A DNA stretch of 64,000 nt, from assembly GCA_018296165.2 (NCBI GenBank), contig JACKQL020000053.1, positions 124,001 to 188,000 on the forward strand. The letters are read 5' to 3'. This document shows, piece by piece, positions 50,789 to 62,878 of this stretch (within the stretch, counting starts at the first letter, position 1; each line of letters starts with the position of its first letter). Made by a program: the position numbers and the translations under genes. The notes beneath the pieces are model-generated. The model searched no databases and was not told the DNA's origin. It worked only from the letters and a program-made list of their open reading frames with translations. Origin of the DNA: Termitomyces sp. T153 (taxonomy: Eukaryota > Basidiomycota > Agaricomycetes > Agaricales > Lyophyllaceae).

Positions 50789-51187
50789 CGATCTCGTTGG
50801 TTGGGAAAGGAAGAACAAAATTCGTGACTCATAATTTTGAACTGACTAAATGGCGTAATCGGTATCCCAACTAACCTAAACAAGGTCACCAAATGATTAC
50901 AATTGAACCTAAAAAACATATAGCACGATCCGATAAAAAAGGTATGTGGGTATGAAACTCGAGATAAATCGAGGGTGAGGTATAGAAGAACGGATCAGGC
51001 TAGTCGTGATAAATGGTCATCAAGGAGGATAAATCAAATCGAAAAGCAAATCCGAGATGTATCGTAAGGCGAAGACATGGGTGGGTATGAGGGCTGCTAT
51101 GCTACGTAACTAGCGAAACCTACACCCAGACAAAGGAATGAAGGAAAAAATCATCAGGGTCATAAAGTAAAAATAATCAAGAAATGA
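50789..51187. other. Intergenic region between GCD6 start and the next stop
   Basis: About 400 AT-rich bases holding the GCD6 promoter and the 3' end of the next minus-strand gene. Nothing else recognised. Confidence 0.35.
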
Positions 51188-52338
51188 TTATGCGGCGGCT
51201 GCAACAACGGGGGTAGCAACAGGAGCAGCTTCGACAGGCTTGGCAAGCTCCTTGACGGCAGCAGGTCCAGTGGTGGCAGTCTCAACAACGGGTTCAGCCG
51301 CGGCAGCAGTAGTTCCCGAGGCAGGATTCTCAAGAGGAGCAACTGGGGCAGGCTCGTCAATCTTGGGTGGGTTTTCATCGACCTTGGGAGGTGTCACAAC
51401 CTCTACCTTGGATTTGTGCTTGAAAAAACCACCAAGAGAGATACGACGTTTGGCTTTCGCGGCCTTTAAACGCAAGTCAAGTGAAGTAAGTGGGAAAATA
51501 GCACGAGATACTGACCTCCTTTTTCTCCTCCTTCTTCTCTTCCACAGGTGCAGCCTCAACAGCAGACTCAGTGGGCTCAGCAGTTTCACTAGCAGGCAAA
51601 ATTTGAGATCATTTGATCAACCGAGGACCTAAATTATAACTCACGTTTCCTTGACAGCCTCAGCGAGCTCTTCGACCTTTGCAGGCTCGGCAACAGGCAC
51701 CTCAGGTTCCACCTCTTCCTTGGGTGCTTCCTCTGCGGCAGGAGCAGCCTAAGGATCAGGTAAGTCATGAGTAGAAAGAAGGGTACAACAATGAGTCCAA
51801 CTTGCCTCGGCAGAGGACTCCTCCTTCTTTTTCTCTTTCTTGGGGCTCTTCGGGGCCTTCGCTTTCTTCTCTGCTTTTGGCTTGTCATTCTTGAAGGGAG
51901 CAAGAAGTTTCGCTAGAAGACTAGGGCTCTTAGGGCGCTCCTCCTTCTTAGGAGTAGCTTCAGCCTCAGAATCGGCCTAAGAGGCTATTAGGATAGTGAT
52001 TACCAAAAAGAGATGTCCTACTTACAGGCGTGGGTTCTTCCTTAGCCGGCTCAGCAGTAGGAACCTCAGCGGCAGCAGGTTCAGTGGAAGCCTCAAGGGC
52101 AGGAGAAGTAACGGGCTCTTCAGCAACCTTAACAGGTTCCTTTACAACCAATAAGCAAACCGGGATGACAGATCCAAAAGTAACACACAGTGGTTGCCTC
52201 TTGAGCCTTGGGGGCTTCGGGGGCAGCGGACATAGCCTCCGAGGCAGGCGCAGTGGTCTCTTCGACCTTAGGGGTCTCAGCAACCTTGACTGTTTCGGCG
52301 GGGGCGGGAGCGGCAGAAGTGACTTCAGGAGCGGACAT
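51188..52338 (-). CDS. Low-complexity Ala/Glu/Pro/Lys protein, uncharacterised
   Basis: Several short exons joined by regular introns encode MSAPEVTSAAPAPAETV through KELAKPVEAAPVATPVVAAAA. Nearly the whole protein is Ala, Glu, Pro, Lys and Val. Two short motifs stand out: SPSLLAKLLAPFKNDKPK and KRRISLGGFFKHKSK. Each has a hydrophobic-basic core that could bind a partner or a membrane, and RRIS fits a basophilic kinase site (inference). No family recognised. The start at 52338 is followed directly by the conserved-looking MSAPEV and preceded by CT/GA-rich leader sequence typical of a strong gene. Confidence 0.75.
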
Positions 52339-54432
52339 TATTGCAAAGAATGCAAGAAGCTGTAAGTAAGTTGTGTAAGATAATAGGAAGGAAAGAGAAA
52401 GAGAAAGAAGACAGATACACAAAAGAGTATTAGATGTAAGAGAGAGAGAAAATAAGCGTGCTAGACAGCTGAACACCCGCTGGTATAGCTGGGGGAGTCG
52501 AGAGAATAAGGAAGGAGGGGATAAAGAGTCAGACATTTTTAACGAACCCTTCTTTTTATTGGTTCCATCTGTTTGCCCGTTATTTGGCCCACTAGCCTTA
52601 TTTGTGACAATCGCTCGCCTCGTCGATCTCCAATCATAACTACCATACAGATATAAGTATGTACTCTTCTGTCATCCGTACATCCTCTTTGTATACATAT
52701 CAATACACTCTATATTATACTCTCGCTTTGCTTCTATCTTTATGTTCTGTTCGTTTGACTGTTCTTTACTTCAACCGCTTACCTTCATTCGTCTCCGCTT
52801 ATCGCCTCAACAGAACCATCAATTTGTTCAGCAATCAGCACACGATCACAGGTCACTAAGAAGGAGCGTTTCTTTCTATGTTGTGGAAAGTGCCTGATAC
52901 TGCAACCCTTACCAGCGTCCAGCGCCTCAAACTGAATTAGAGGACTCCTTGGTTGTTCTCTTGATTTAACGCTCCAGAATGTATCCGCACTCTGGTTGAG
53001 GAGCTTCTATGTACCTTCGCGCGGATACATCAATTGTCCCATCTCACGCCCTCGATTCGCCAACAGGTTCCAGATTCGATGAAGAACGTAAGGACACCAT
53101 GACGTGGTCTAGATCAACCAGCAATGATCATGCAATTTTTTCTAGTTCCCCCACACGAGACCAATTCGCCATATGTATCACATCTTGCAAAACTTCCATC
53201 ACTTTTAGAGCAACCTCTAATCTTCATATCTGTTATATCCGTTCCTGTATCTTATTTTTTCTTCTACTTCCTGTGACGCCCTTTGTGCTAGATATGTTTC
53301 TGTTCGCATTAGGTATAGGGAAAAATGGGTGGAACTTGGAAGGGGCAAGAGGACTTTGACACATGTCAAAATACCGCCTCACATCGCTAGTGGAGTGGAG
53401 GAAGGTATGTAGTTTGTGCCGCTATTCATGTACACGTCGCTTCAGGTCTTGGAACAAAGGGTGTGTACCTTAGCATATGGGGATATTGTACTGATATTGT
53501 ACTGATATTGTATGGAGTACTTCTTGTGTTCTAACTTTATATATCCCCATTGGCACATTATCGACAAACTTGCTATGTAAATAAGCAATTTCATACAACG
53601 AGCAGAGTTGCTTCCCATTCCTTGTATTCATGCAATTCCAACTGTGCGTGCATGTCATGTAACACTTTCAAGCCAGTGTAACGTATCAATCCGACGAAGA
53701 GAGATCATTGTTGCCTGCGACACGTGTGTAATATTATGAATATTAGTGGCTTGGCTTGGACGACGATAAGGGCACATCTATCGGATCTTGAGTTACAGAG
53801 CACCTCAGAGCAGCACCCTTGATAGCTGCCTCAGAACGTGTGATCTTCGTTTCTATTGATAACATATATGATATGTCAAGTGCTCATGTGGTCTTGAGGA
53901 TAATTATGAATCATTTCCTAGATGGAGCATAGATATTTTCGAGGTGTGAATAATGGTGGCATTTGTCGGTGGCCGGTCGCGATTTGACTTCTCGTTAACG
54001 TTTGGTATGCTTTTTTATACTTAAGCATAGGAAGATAAGATCAGCCTTCCCAAGCGGACGTTCTTGGTACGGAGACTCGCGAAGGGATACGGCGAGAGGC
54101 TTGACTAGTAATCGTGACAATGTTAATCCTGAGACCTTCACGAGCTGGACTTTGCGATCTGATGAACGATATTCTCCATACTTCTATCTTTTTCTCGGCT
54201 TCATCCGTCTGTAAGTAGTACGATTGAAGACCGCTGAAGAAAAAGCTTGTGCCACCGACGAGCTTTTGATGTTGAAACTCTGGACTCGCTTTCATGATGA
54301 CCTAACGGCCCGGAACCTGTAGCTTTCTGACAAACTGTTACGCGATACAGCATTTCACGATAGTGGACGTGCAAGGCATGAACACCTGTACCATCTTATT
54401 GTACATGCACATCGCTCTACCAGCATACTGTA
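52339..54432. other. Gene-poor intergenic region
   Basis: About 2.1 kb between the leader of the Ala/Glu/Pro gene and the 3' end of NOP2. A GA-rich stretch (52,385-52,450) is the likely leader. The rest is AT-rich with open frames under 120 codons that lack splice or coding support. An 11-base tandem repeat lies at 53482-53512. No tRNA found by eye. Confidence 0.4.
53482..53512. repeat. Tandem repeat, 11-base unit, about 2.8 copies
   Basis: gatattgtact is repeated at 53482, 53493 and 53504 (last copy short). Confidence 0.85.
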
Positions 54433-56818
54433 TTAGGCTGTAACGGATATAGGCTTTGAGCGGGGAGGTGGACGAAGTCCCTTTGCCCTCATACGTCTCC
54501 GTTTTGCTTCTAATTGAGGTAAGTAATAAGTCAGCAACATCCATAACTCAACTGTAAGAGAGGAACATACCCTCCAAGTATGGTGTATCTTCCTCGGAAT
54601 CAAATCCTATTTCTTCCTGCACCTGTTCTACGGTGTCTTCTCCTGAGACAAGAGAAGGGACCGGCTCCAGAACAGGTTCATCAACTGGTGTGGCTTTTAA
54701 TCGTTTTTCGACCTTGATTTTGGCAACATAGAACCCATCCATATTGTGTACATGGGGATAGAATCGCCGTGTCAAGTTAAGACTGGGATGGAATGTTTTG
54801 CCGCGATATTTTGTGTAGCCTTCACGACCGAACTCGAGGCCGGTGTCCACCAACCTCACGTTGGGTCGCTTCCGAAGTGCATAGTCAACCACAGATTCAT
54901 TCTCGTCTACGGTCACGGAGCACGTCGAATAAACGATATAACCACCAGTTTTTGAGTCAGGATTCACACTATCGATAGCACACAGAATTAACTGCTTTTG
55001 CAGATGTGACAGGAGTGTAAAATCGCGTTCTGACTATGGGGTAGAAATCAGACATCGATGTAAACATGTGCAAACGAAAAAGAAATACCTTGTTGACTTT
55101 GACGCTCTGGTCTTTACTGATGACACCTGTACCACTGCATGGCGCGTCCAAGAGCACGCGATCGAATCCACCCATCACTTTAGGAAACTCTCGTCCGTCA
55201 TAAGAGCACACAACAACATTCTTACACCCGAGGCGATGGACATTGGCAGTCAGACTCTTGGTACGCGCCTTGTTAGTATCATTAGCGAAAACAACACCAG
55301 TATTCTGCAATAGAGCAGCAATATGGGTAGTCTTTCCTCCGGGCGCAGAGGCCATATCCAGTACACGTTCATTGGGCTGAGGGGCAAGTGCGATGACGGG
55401 AAGGAACGAAGAAGCAGCCTGAAGCATGTAATGTCCGGCCAAGTATTCTGGAGTTGCACCTTCGACGATACGATATGTTAGCTTTTAATTTGATCGCGGT
55501 CGGATGACGTACCGATTGGGACACTGCTCTCGAACACCTGCAATCCAACATTGGTCCACTTGCCGATTGGCTCCAAATTCACACCTCTATTGACCAATGA
55601 TTGAGCGAGATCGCGACGCCGTGTTTTTAGAGTGTTAGTCCGAATCGTAACGGGACGCGGTACTTCGTTTGCCTCGAAAAATTCAATCGCCTTTTTGCAA
55701 AATGAGATCAGATACTGGTCAAGAGGAGGATTGTGAGGTATACTTCTGCGACGGGGAATAGCTGGAATAGCTTCTCTGCTAAGAAATCATTGTAGCCGTA
55801 ATAACTAGCAATATCGGAGACAAGCTGGTCGGTGTACTCTGACCGTGAACTGGCAACATATTATAGCCAGAAAACCCGAAGTAGATATCAAAACCCACCG
55901 ATTCTTTTCAGCTAACCGCTTAAATTTACCCAATATTCTGACGCATTCCCGCATCCGTCGTTGAATAATATGAACATCAGGCCCGCCGCTCTGCTTCTCC
56001 GCTTCCCGCTCGGACAGTGTCGGCAAATGGAAGGGTTCCGCATCAATCTCTTCTGCATCAGGCTCTCCTTCAACGTCGATATCCTCTTGATCACTAGCAG
56101 CAGCTCCTTGGAACTCTTCTTCATCTAGTTCAGCCTCTGCAGCAGCCTTGGCATCAAGTGCACGTGAACGAGCCTCTATGTTGCTCATCGTAATACGACC
56201 ATCTTCATCCTCTGACTCCTCGTCAGAATCAGATACATCCGAAGCCGTGGGGATGATCTTAGAGGGACGTTCACTCTGTTTTGACTTTTTCCGTTTCGAC
56301 GAAGGCTGAGGATTTTCCTCGTCCTCCTCTGTATCAAAATCGAATTTTTGAACTGTACCCTGCAATAGGTCATCGCTTGAAGCGTATGAGTTTTTAACAA
56401 GATTAATAACATATGTGAACGCACTCCTCTTCCTGCATGAAATCATCCAAGCTACCAACAAGTTGGTCCGCGTCGCCAAAACTTCGTCATGACTTAGAAG
56501 CCTAAAAAGAGACATGGCTGGCACTACATACTTGTCCTGGTCTATCCCGCTGTCTACATCTTCCCAACCATCCCCAGAGTCGTTGTCAAAATCAGGTTTG
56601 GGAGCAGATTTAGTCCTTTTCGTAAGTGACTTTTTTGAATTGTTTATAGAGGCAGCCTTTGGTTTTTGATCCTTGGCTTTTTTAGTTGGGCGCAAAAAGT
56701 TGTCGTCATTGCCAGAATCATTCTCCGCTTTCCGTTTTCCAAGCTTTTTGGAGGTAAAATTTGTCGCGTGATCCAGAGGCTCCGGGGCAGATTGTTTATG
56801 TTTCGCGCGGCGTCCCAT
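54433..56818 (-). CDS. NOP2: Nop2, 25S rRNA cytosine-C5 methyltransferase
   Basis: Nucleolar enzyme needed for large-subunit assembly. It has a charged N-terminal third with nuclear signals ([25 protein letters not shown]) and acidic runs. [21 protein letters not shown] leads into NAIDFFE-like [20 protein letters not shown]. The SAM site is [19 protein letters not shown], and the two catalytic cysteines lie in [15 protein letters not shown] and STCSV. The end splices to [18 protein letters not shown], a family hallmark. An intron near 56,530 seems to end in AAG; using it restores [19 protein letters not shown], which otherwise reads as an unrelated frame. Confidence 0.94.
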
Positions 56819-57026
56819 GATGAGAAAACGAGGGAGATTTACAACTGGCGAAAAAATCGATCATTCGTGATGTATTTTGCGTTGTTGTCTAATAGCCTCC
56901 TGATTTTGATTATAATTATTGATACAAATTTAAATAATAATCCTATGTATACACTAAAGCCAGCTATGGCAGGATCGCGAGGTTGAAAGTCGGGAGACGG
57001 AAGAGATGTAATCATACTATTAGGAA

Positions 57027-57789
57027 TTATCCGATACGCAGTCCTAATACAAGGCCAGCTATGAAAGAGGCACGAGGTTGAAAGTCGGCGGTCAAGAAAT
57101 CCAGGAGACCTTTCCAGAGCGCAAGAACGGTAGGAGGACGGCTGATACCGCTGGTGTCTCGGACGTGGAATTTATTCTCGAATCGGGTCGTCAGTCCTCC
57201 CCAGTCGACGCGGACGAGGGATGTAGATGACAAGTACTAGGCAAACAACGATCTTACCAGCTTGTTGTGTTAGAAATGGTAACAACTCACCTGAAGAAGT
57301 ACGAAGATGCCTCCAAGGAACCACGCAACTGCTTTGATGCCCTTTTTGATGAATACACCAGCGCAAATCCCGGTCACTGTCCCAAACGAGAGTTGATATA
57401 AGGATACCGACGATACAGGTGGGGGCGGGTAATCTTGCAAGCTTGTATTGTCAGCAACATGTGTTCCATCGGGGGTCACGGTCGCGACTGGCCATGGCGC
57501 TACTTGTAGCTTGAGCAAGGGGGAAATTGTATTGTGAGACATAAATACCATCACAATAGACATGCTGACTATTGGCGGAAAGGCCGAGCCCAACTGCCGC
57601 GACTGTGAAGAATGGTGCATATGACTTCCAGACACGTACAGGGGTAGTGGGTTGAACGGGGAATGTAATTGGTCGAAAAGCAAAGAGGCGAAAACGGGAT
57701 TGATGGAAGAAAGACGAAAAATGGAATCCAGGACGCCCCTGAATAGTTTTGCAGCTGCGCGAGGCAAATCTGGTAAAAGCCGTGACCAT
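57027..57789 (-). CDS. FUN14-domain mitochondrial membrane protein
   Basis: Three exons or so. The N-terminus (MVTAFTRFASRSCKTIQGR) is basic and Ser/Thr-rich, like a mitochondrial targeting sequence. The FUN14 domain follows: YQLSFGTVTGICAGVFIKKG, AVAWFLGGIFVLLQYL and the C-terminal PRASFIAGLVLGLRIG. In animals FUNDC1 of this family is an outer-membrane mitophagy receptor; fungal roles are less known. I see no certain Atg8-binding motif near the N-terminus. The first intron ends in AAG (ctacaag); the ctcaag upstream would break the frame. Confidence 0.88.
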
Positions 57790-58183
57790 TGGTTCTGAAA
57801 TGTTAACCTGACGTTCAAATGTTCAACGTTCAGCGTTCAAATTTGCACGCGTCAGCGCGTCAACAGTCGGACGGAAAGTCAACGTCATCTGTTTACCTCT
57901 GTGCCGCGGGGATTCAAGAATTATCACTGCGAAATTCTACGGTTTCTTATTCTTCTAACTCAGGGAACTAGTTAGAGTTGTGGCGCGACGATACGAAGAA
58001 ATCGATAGTTCAAGTATTATTCCGGTTATATAGTTGTAATAACTGTGTAGTGTACAAGCAATACAAATTGTCCCTTAGCGTTCGTGACTCGAATCAATAT
58101 ATGTGTTTACCTCCGGTGTACGTGGGCCTGCTTCGGGTGCGACCGAAGCTGCACCGCTTCGATGTATTCCCGAGTATTGAACA
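57790..58183. other. Intergenic region
   Basis: About 390 bases. It includes a short repeat of the word gttcaa/acgttcaa (57,810-57,845) just upstream of the FUN14 start. No gene seen. Confidence 0.35.
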
Positions 58184-59785
58184 TTATTCATTAATGAGTG
58201 TGGAACACCTGTTATACTGCTGCCGTGGATTCAGAGGTATGTCGGATTTCTGGAAGTGGGAGTGAGTAATCGGGAGACCGAGAGATCTTGCTGGCAATGT
58301 CGAAGATGACCCACTGCTCCTGTCAAAGTGTAAACTAGCAACCATAGAATGAACCGATTCTATTCCAGGGGAAGCAACATTCCGTGGCGGCGACGTGGGT
58401 TGCAACGTTGGCCGCAGAGAAACGGGTATGCCGACATTGGCCCAAGGACCTGATGACAAGGGACTTCCTGTTGCATCAAGAGGAGCGGTCGACGCGTTCG
58501 GATGTCTTGAGTAAGATTGTGCAAGCGAAAAGGGCTGCACTTGACCTCCGTTATTTTCATATGGAGAATACAGAACTGGAGGTGGTAGTTGTAAGGGGAG
58601 GTGTAATTCGAACGCAGCTACTGAGGACGGGGAAGGAAAACGAGAGATAGAGTCGTCGAAGGGATTTGGTAAAGACTCTGATGTGTTCATCCCCTGTACA
58701 GGTGTTCGAGGAATATAGAGGGGCAGATTGTTTTTGGACCCGCAAATAGTCGAATTCGAACTGAGAGCAGAGTACATGGCAGAGGGCCTAGAATATGCTT
58801 CTCTTCCACGACTCGAAGCAAAGATTGACCTAATACTCGGATTCAACGGGCTGCGATACACAGACAGGTTGGCTGATAAAGGTTGCACGAATGAGCCATG
58901 AGAGTCAACGGAATCGTCACTCCGTCTTTGCTCTATACTCGAACGGAAAGGTTTTGAGTATGCAGAAGGACTTGGTGAGTACGCCTGTTTGGTGTTGAAG
59001 AGCGCAGCTTCAGGGTCGGGTGGAGGCGGAGGAGCGGGCGGAGGAGAGTATGACATGACTCCCAAGGAGAAACTATATAAAAGCACTGACATCTGGTCAG
59101 GAAACATGGGAAGGAACAAGGTTGATCTCACAAAGTCCGATAAGGACCCAACTACCATAAATCACAACCGAAGTGACATGCCTGCAGTTCAACTCGGAAC
59201 CTATCAAAGCACACACTGAGTTTGGCCACATCTCGCAGGATGTTTGAGATTATTACCTAGGTTTACGCATGGGAGATTGGGACTAGATACAGTGAAAGTC
59301 ACAGTACTACCTTATGAATAGCGGCATACCTTCAGGATGAAAATGTTTTTGATGTGAAGCAAACTGCTCACCTAGTTGAAGCATTAGGAAGAAGACAACC
59401 CGCATGGCGTCTTGCAGAAGACGGAACATCACGACTATCCTAAGAACTATGAGTTTGAGTGGGGCACGGCGGGAACGCTCTTACATCAGATACGAAAATA
59501 TCGCGGAAACAGCGTTCGTAGCTAACGATATGATCACGACGACACCTGGTCCAAGGTTAAGTTTCAATACATTGGACCAAGGGAAAAGCTACGTTGGCCA
59601 ACACTGTAGACATGCCACTCGTGGAGAAGAAGAATCATGAAGATGATAACCCATGCGATGCTGAGAATTGTGATGAGAGCTGAGAAATTGAATGATTAGC
59701 GTTTTCCTGCGAATGCAAATTGAATATTACAACCAAAAACGACTTTACGGGCGAATCTAAAGACAAGCCAAGCGCGAGAGGGCAT
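58184..59785 (-). CDS. Four-helix membrane protein with Pro/Ser tail (paralogue 1)
   Basis: Exon 1 (59785-59734) encodes MPSRAWLVFRFARKVVF; exon 2 (59679-59593) continues ALITILSIAWVIIFMILLL; exon 3 (59545-59485) gives VVVIISLATNAVSAIFSYL; the next gives RLLQDAMRVVFFLMLQL. A last helix (MSVLLYSFSLGVMSYS) leads into a ~290-residue Pro/Ser-rich tail ending in RCSTLINE. Splicing between about 59,360 and 59,090 is not resolved. The layout of four helices and a cytosolic tail, plus a phase-1 intron after the opening F, is shared with the genes at 61229 and 62879. The fold is MARVEL-like in topology (inference); function unknown. Confidence 0.6.
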
Positions 59786-60276
59786 TTCAAAGAAATTCAG
59801 CGCCACTGACTGTCCGCCAATGAAACTCAGACGATAGAGCGAAAAGAGTGAAAGAGCCACCAGAACACCAAAATGGCGGGCAAAAATAAGTGGAACGAAA
59901 ACAAGCAAGAACGAAGAAGGAAAGAGAAAGGTGCTTGATCCTCCACATTCTGAGTTCTGTGGGCCTTTAAAGCTTTCAGACTTGCAAACGACAGTTGGGC
60001 CCAGAGTATGGTTGACATGCACTGACGGAACCTGCGTTCGACGAAAACTAGAGTATAATTATGAGAGATCCTGGCATACGTATCACAGACAAGAGGCACC
60101 GGGCGGTTTAGGGCGCAACAGCGCTGAAATTGTGATCTATCCCATGATTTGGCAACCGAATATCGCATACATGATACCTTTCAAATCCGGAACGCTGGCT
60201 GTGGAGCATGCCGTATCACGGTAACAGATGATTTATTAGCCTAAATCAAGCCTAGATACGCCTATCTGCAACGACA
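59786..60276. promoter_or_regulatory. Divergent region, paralogue 1 / proton channel
   Basis: About 490 bases between divergent start codons. Minus-strand open frames extend upstream of 59785 but lack a better start. No specific site recognised. Confidence 0.35.
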
Positions 60277-61032
60277 ATGTCGGAGGTTCAGCCCCTACTA
60301 CCTTCTGTCAGTACACGGGTCCAAAATGACACAGAACCTACAACCTTGCGCAGGAAGACTGCAGAGGTCCTTGAGGATCGGCGTTTGCACACTGCTGTTA
60401 TTCTCCTGGTATGACTTGACGCTTGATGTGGTCAGGAGGAGGAGTCCAAACTGAACTTTGTAGATTTCGATCGACGCGGCCTGTGTGCTTGCTGACCTAA
60501 CCTACACGGTACTCTCTCCCGAGTGTGGGGAAGTGGGGGAAGAACTGCCGTTGTGGCTGGAGGTCCTATCTCACATTTCTCTGGCCATCACGTCTTTTTT
60601 CATGGTCGAAATTCCGTTGGCGACATGGGCGCTTGGTCCCAGCTTCTACAATCCTTTTGGTGGTGTCATTCATGCAGGATTCCATCTATTTGATGCCTGC
60701 ATCATCATCATTACTTTTGTGTTCGAAGTTGGATTGAAAGGCCGTGAACGAGAGCTTGCAGGACTTTTGATCGTTTTTCGTCTATGGCGGATTGTGAAAC
60801 TTGTAGGAGGTGTGTGACACGGTGAAGTTGTCAATACGCAAGCAACGGAACTGATGTTGTCTTTTTCGAAGGGGTTGCTGTTGGCACTGGCGAAATTGAG
60901 GAAGAAACAGCCCAAAGACTTGCAGAGACCTTGGAGCAACTGCGCAACGTTAAGACAGAATTATCGGTCACCCGAAGCGAGAATCATGTGTTACGACAAC
61001 GTTTAGCCTCGGTCCAAACTCAGCAGCTTTAA
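60277..61032 (+). CDS. Voltage-gated proton channel (Hv1 family)
   Basis: Exons 60277-60408, 60464-60809 and 60872-61032 give 212 residues. It is a lone voltage-sensor domain, with no separate pore, plus a coiled coil. S1 holds SIDAACVLADLTY, whose first Asp matches the proton-selectivity Asp. S2 is ISLAITSFFMVEIPLATWAL, with the buried Glu. S3 is HLFDACIIIITFVFEVG, with its conserved Asp. S4 is LLIVFRLWRIVKLVGG, giving R-x-W-R-x-x-K, where the third charge is Lys instead of the usual Arg. The C-terminus (EEETAQRLAETLEQLRNV, TELSVTRSENHVLRQRL) is a dimerising coiled coil. The last intron ends in AAG. Proton selectivity is inferred from these residues. Confidence 0.9.
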
Positions 61033-61228
61033 TACATCCCCGTTTGTCAATAAGGATGATCTAACAGCCTCTGCACTGGTTATACATGTATGTAGTTATC
61101 TGTAGTGATGTTAACGATTGTTCAGCATGTCCTCCGTCTATGATGAGTAAGTAGTCCATCAGAGTGTAACTACATGAAACCCACTCCATATTAAGGTGTA
61201 GCGGCACTGTCGCAGACCTTGATTCCTT

Positions 61229-62483
61229 TTATATATCATCAGCGCGAATCCATTCCGAAAGACGTGGGAGCGGAATCGGCAGGTCATAATCTTCAACGCG
61301 AGGTGGAAATGGGTTAGCCTGACTCTGACTTGTAGATTGCATTTGGGACACGCTCTCCCGCCGCGACAGTCTTGCGGATTCACGAAACTTCTCGATGAAA
61401 CGCGAGCCTGCGACTTTCCTCCGCGTCGATTGGATGCGAAGAGGAGCCACAGGGAAGGAAGTCGTGACTATAGAAGGTGAACTAGCCGCAGATGGACCGC
61501 GGGATTTGAAAGGCGGATCGATCCCGCGACGAATAGTCTTGGCCCATGGAGCATACTTCGTAGAGTCGTCAGAGCGGGAGCCTGTGGCCTCGATGTCCTT
61601 TATATAACGAGACCAAGTGTCGGTTTCCGGGACCACCTCACTTTTGGAGGTAGGATCTTGAAGACTGAACCAGTCCATGGAACTGATACTTTGAGTCCAG
61701 ATCTCAGGGAAGGGAGAAATATGCGCTATGGCAGTGATAAAAAGTATTAAAAAATATGCGAATACTACAGCACCAGAAGGATGAGGGTCAATGTGAATGA
61801 AAAACGAGGCGAACCCACGAATGACGCTGCTCAGCCAAGAGACTGGAATAAGAAGAGAAGACGACGCGCAAAATTCCCGATTATCTGGAACAAAATGAAT
61901 TGATTAAACATGGATTAAGAGGTATTGCCATACCTGTTGACCGGCATACTACAGAGACGTTTACAGTTGCACTGATAGCCGTACCTGAGAAAAAAGAGAC
62001 TGGTTGTATTCAAGTTGCAGAAAGTATTGCGTATTGGACTCACCAGTCTGGACCACACTCAGTACGGCCGTCCACACGCACTCAAAGAGAACACGGGCAG
62101 TATTCGCTCGTGGGACGAGAAATTCCGCCATGCCTCTTATTCAAATTCAGTAAGAGCTGTTAACAAAGCGAGAAGATCTGGCCTACAGAATGACGCCGAG
62201 AAATAGGACACAGCTCTCAAGGATGAAAAAGACGGTTGTAACAGAGACTAGAAGACGAATTCATAAGAAAGTTATATTTCGCAGACAGATAGAGATTAGC
62301 GTACGAGGAAAGTTAGAGTGAACTGCAGTGTTAATACTCCATGCCGCAAAAGCAAGTATAAGGATGTTCAAGTTAACAAGGAGAGCTACCAGAGATGATG
62401 TCAGACGCGCAGTAGACCTTTGATCATGGTATGTATGATTCACCAAAAATAATGAAACGAGCAATGAGAAATGGATTCTGCAT
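61229..62483 (-). CDS. Four-helix membrane protein with basic tail (paralogue 2)
   Basis: MQNPFLIARFIIF is joined through a phase-1 intron to ALLVNLNILILAFAAWSI (helix 1). Then VSVTTVFFILESCVLFLG (helix 2), ANTARVLFECVWTAVLSVV (helix 3) and, after an intron, TAISATVNVSVVC. FCASSSLLIPVSWLSSVIR and VVFAYFLILFITAIAHIS (helix 4) follow. The cytosolic tail from FPEIWTQSISSMDWFSL to LPRLSEWIRADDI is ~150 residues and Ser/Arg-rich. The motif C-x-S-S-x-L-L-x3-x-W is shared with paralogue 3. The start is the ATG that gives the same opening as paralogue 1. Exons around 62,160-62,280 are less certain. Function unknown. Confidence 0.62.
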
Positions 62484-62878
62484 GATTAATGGAGTGTCGT
62501 TCGTTAGTGAATATAAGGTCGCGATATAGAAAAAAAGAGAGAAAGACACAAAAGCTGGGGATCGCCACCGGTGTCCAGGTCAGGGGCACAGCCGCATGCA
62601 TTAATATGTAGCCCAAGGACGCATGTTCCGCGTGCTGACCTTGGTAGAAGACTGAACAATGCCACTGAACAATGCCACCGAACAATACATAGTCTGTATG
62701 GCATTGTGCCATCTAGTGACGTCGCATCAATTGAGAGAACAATGGGCTATTTGATGGCAAGTCATAACATCGATTACTTACATAAACCCATATAGAGCGA
62801 ATTTCACGTCTAGAACAAATGGACTTATGAAAAAATACAAGTTACATGGTTGAAGCATATGAGTACACATTGTACAGG

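Noticed and set aside
53009..53359. 116-codon frame as a gene in the 52-54 kb gap
   Set aside because: No family resemblance, poor start context and no supporting exons.
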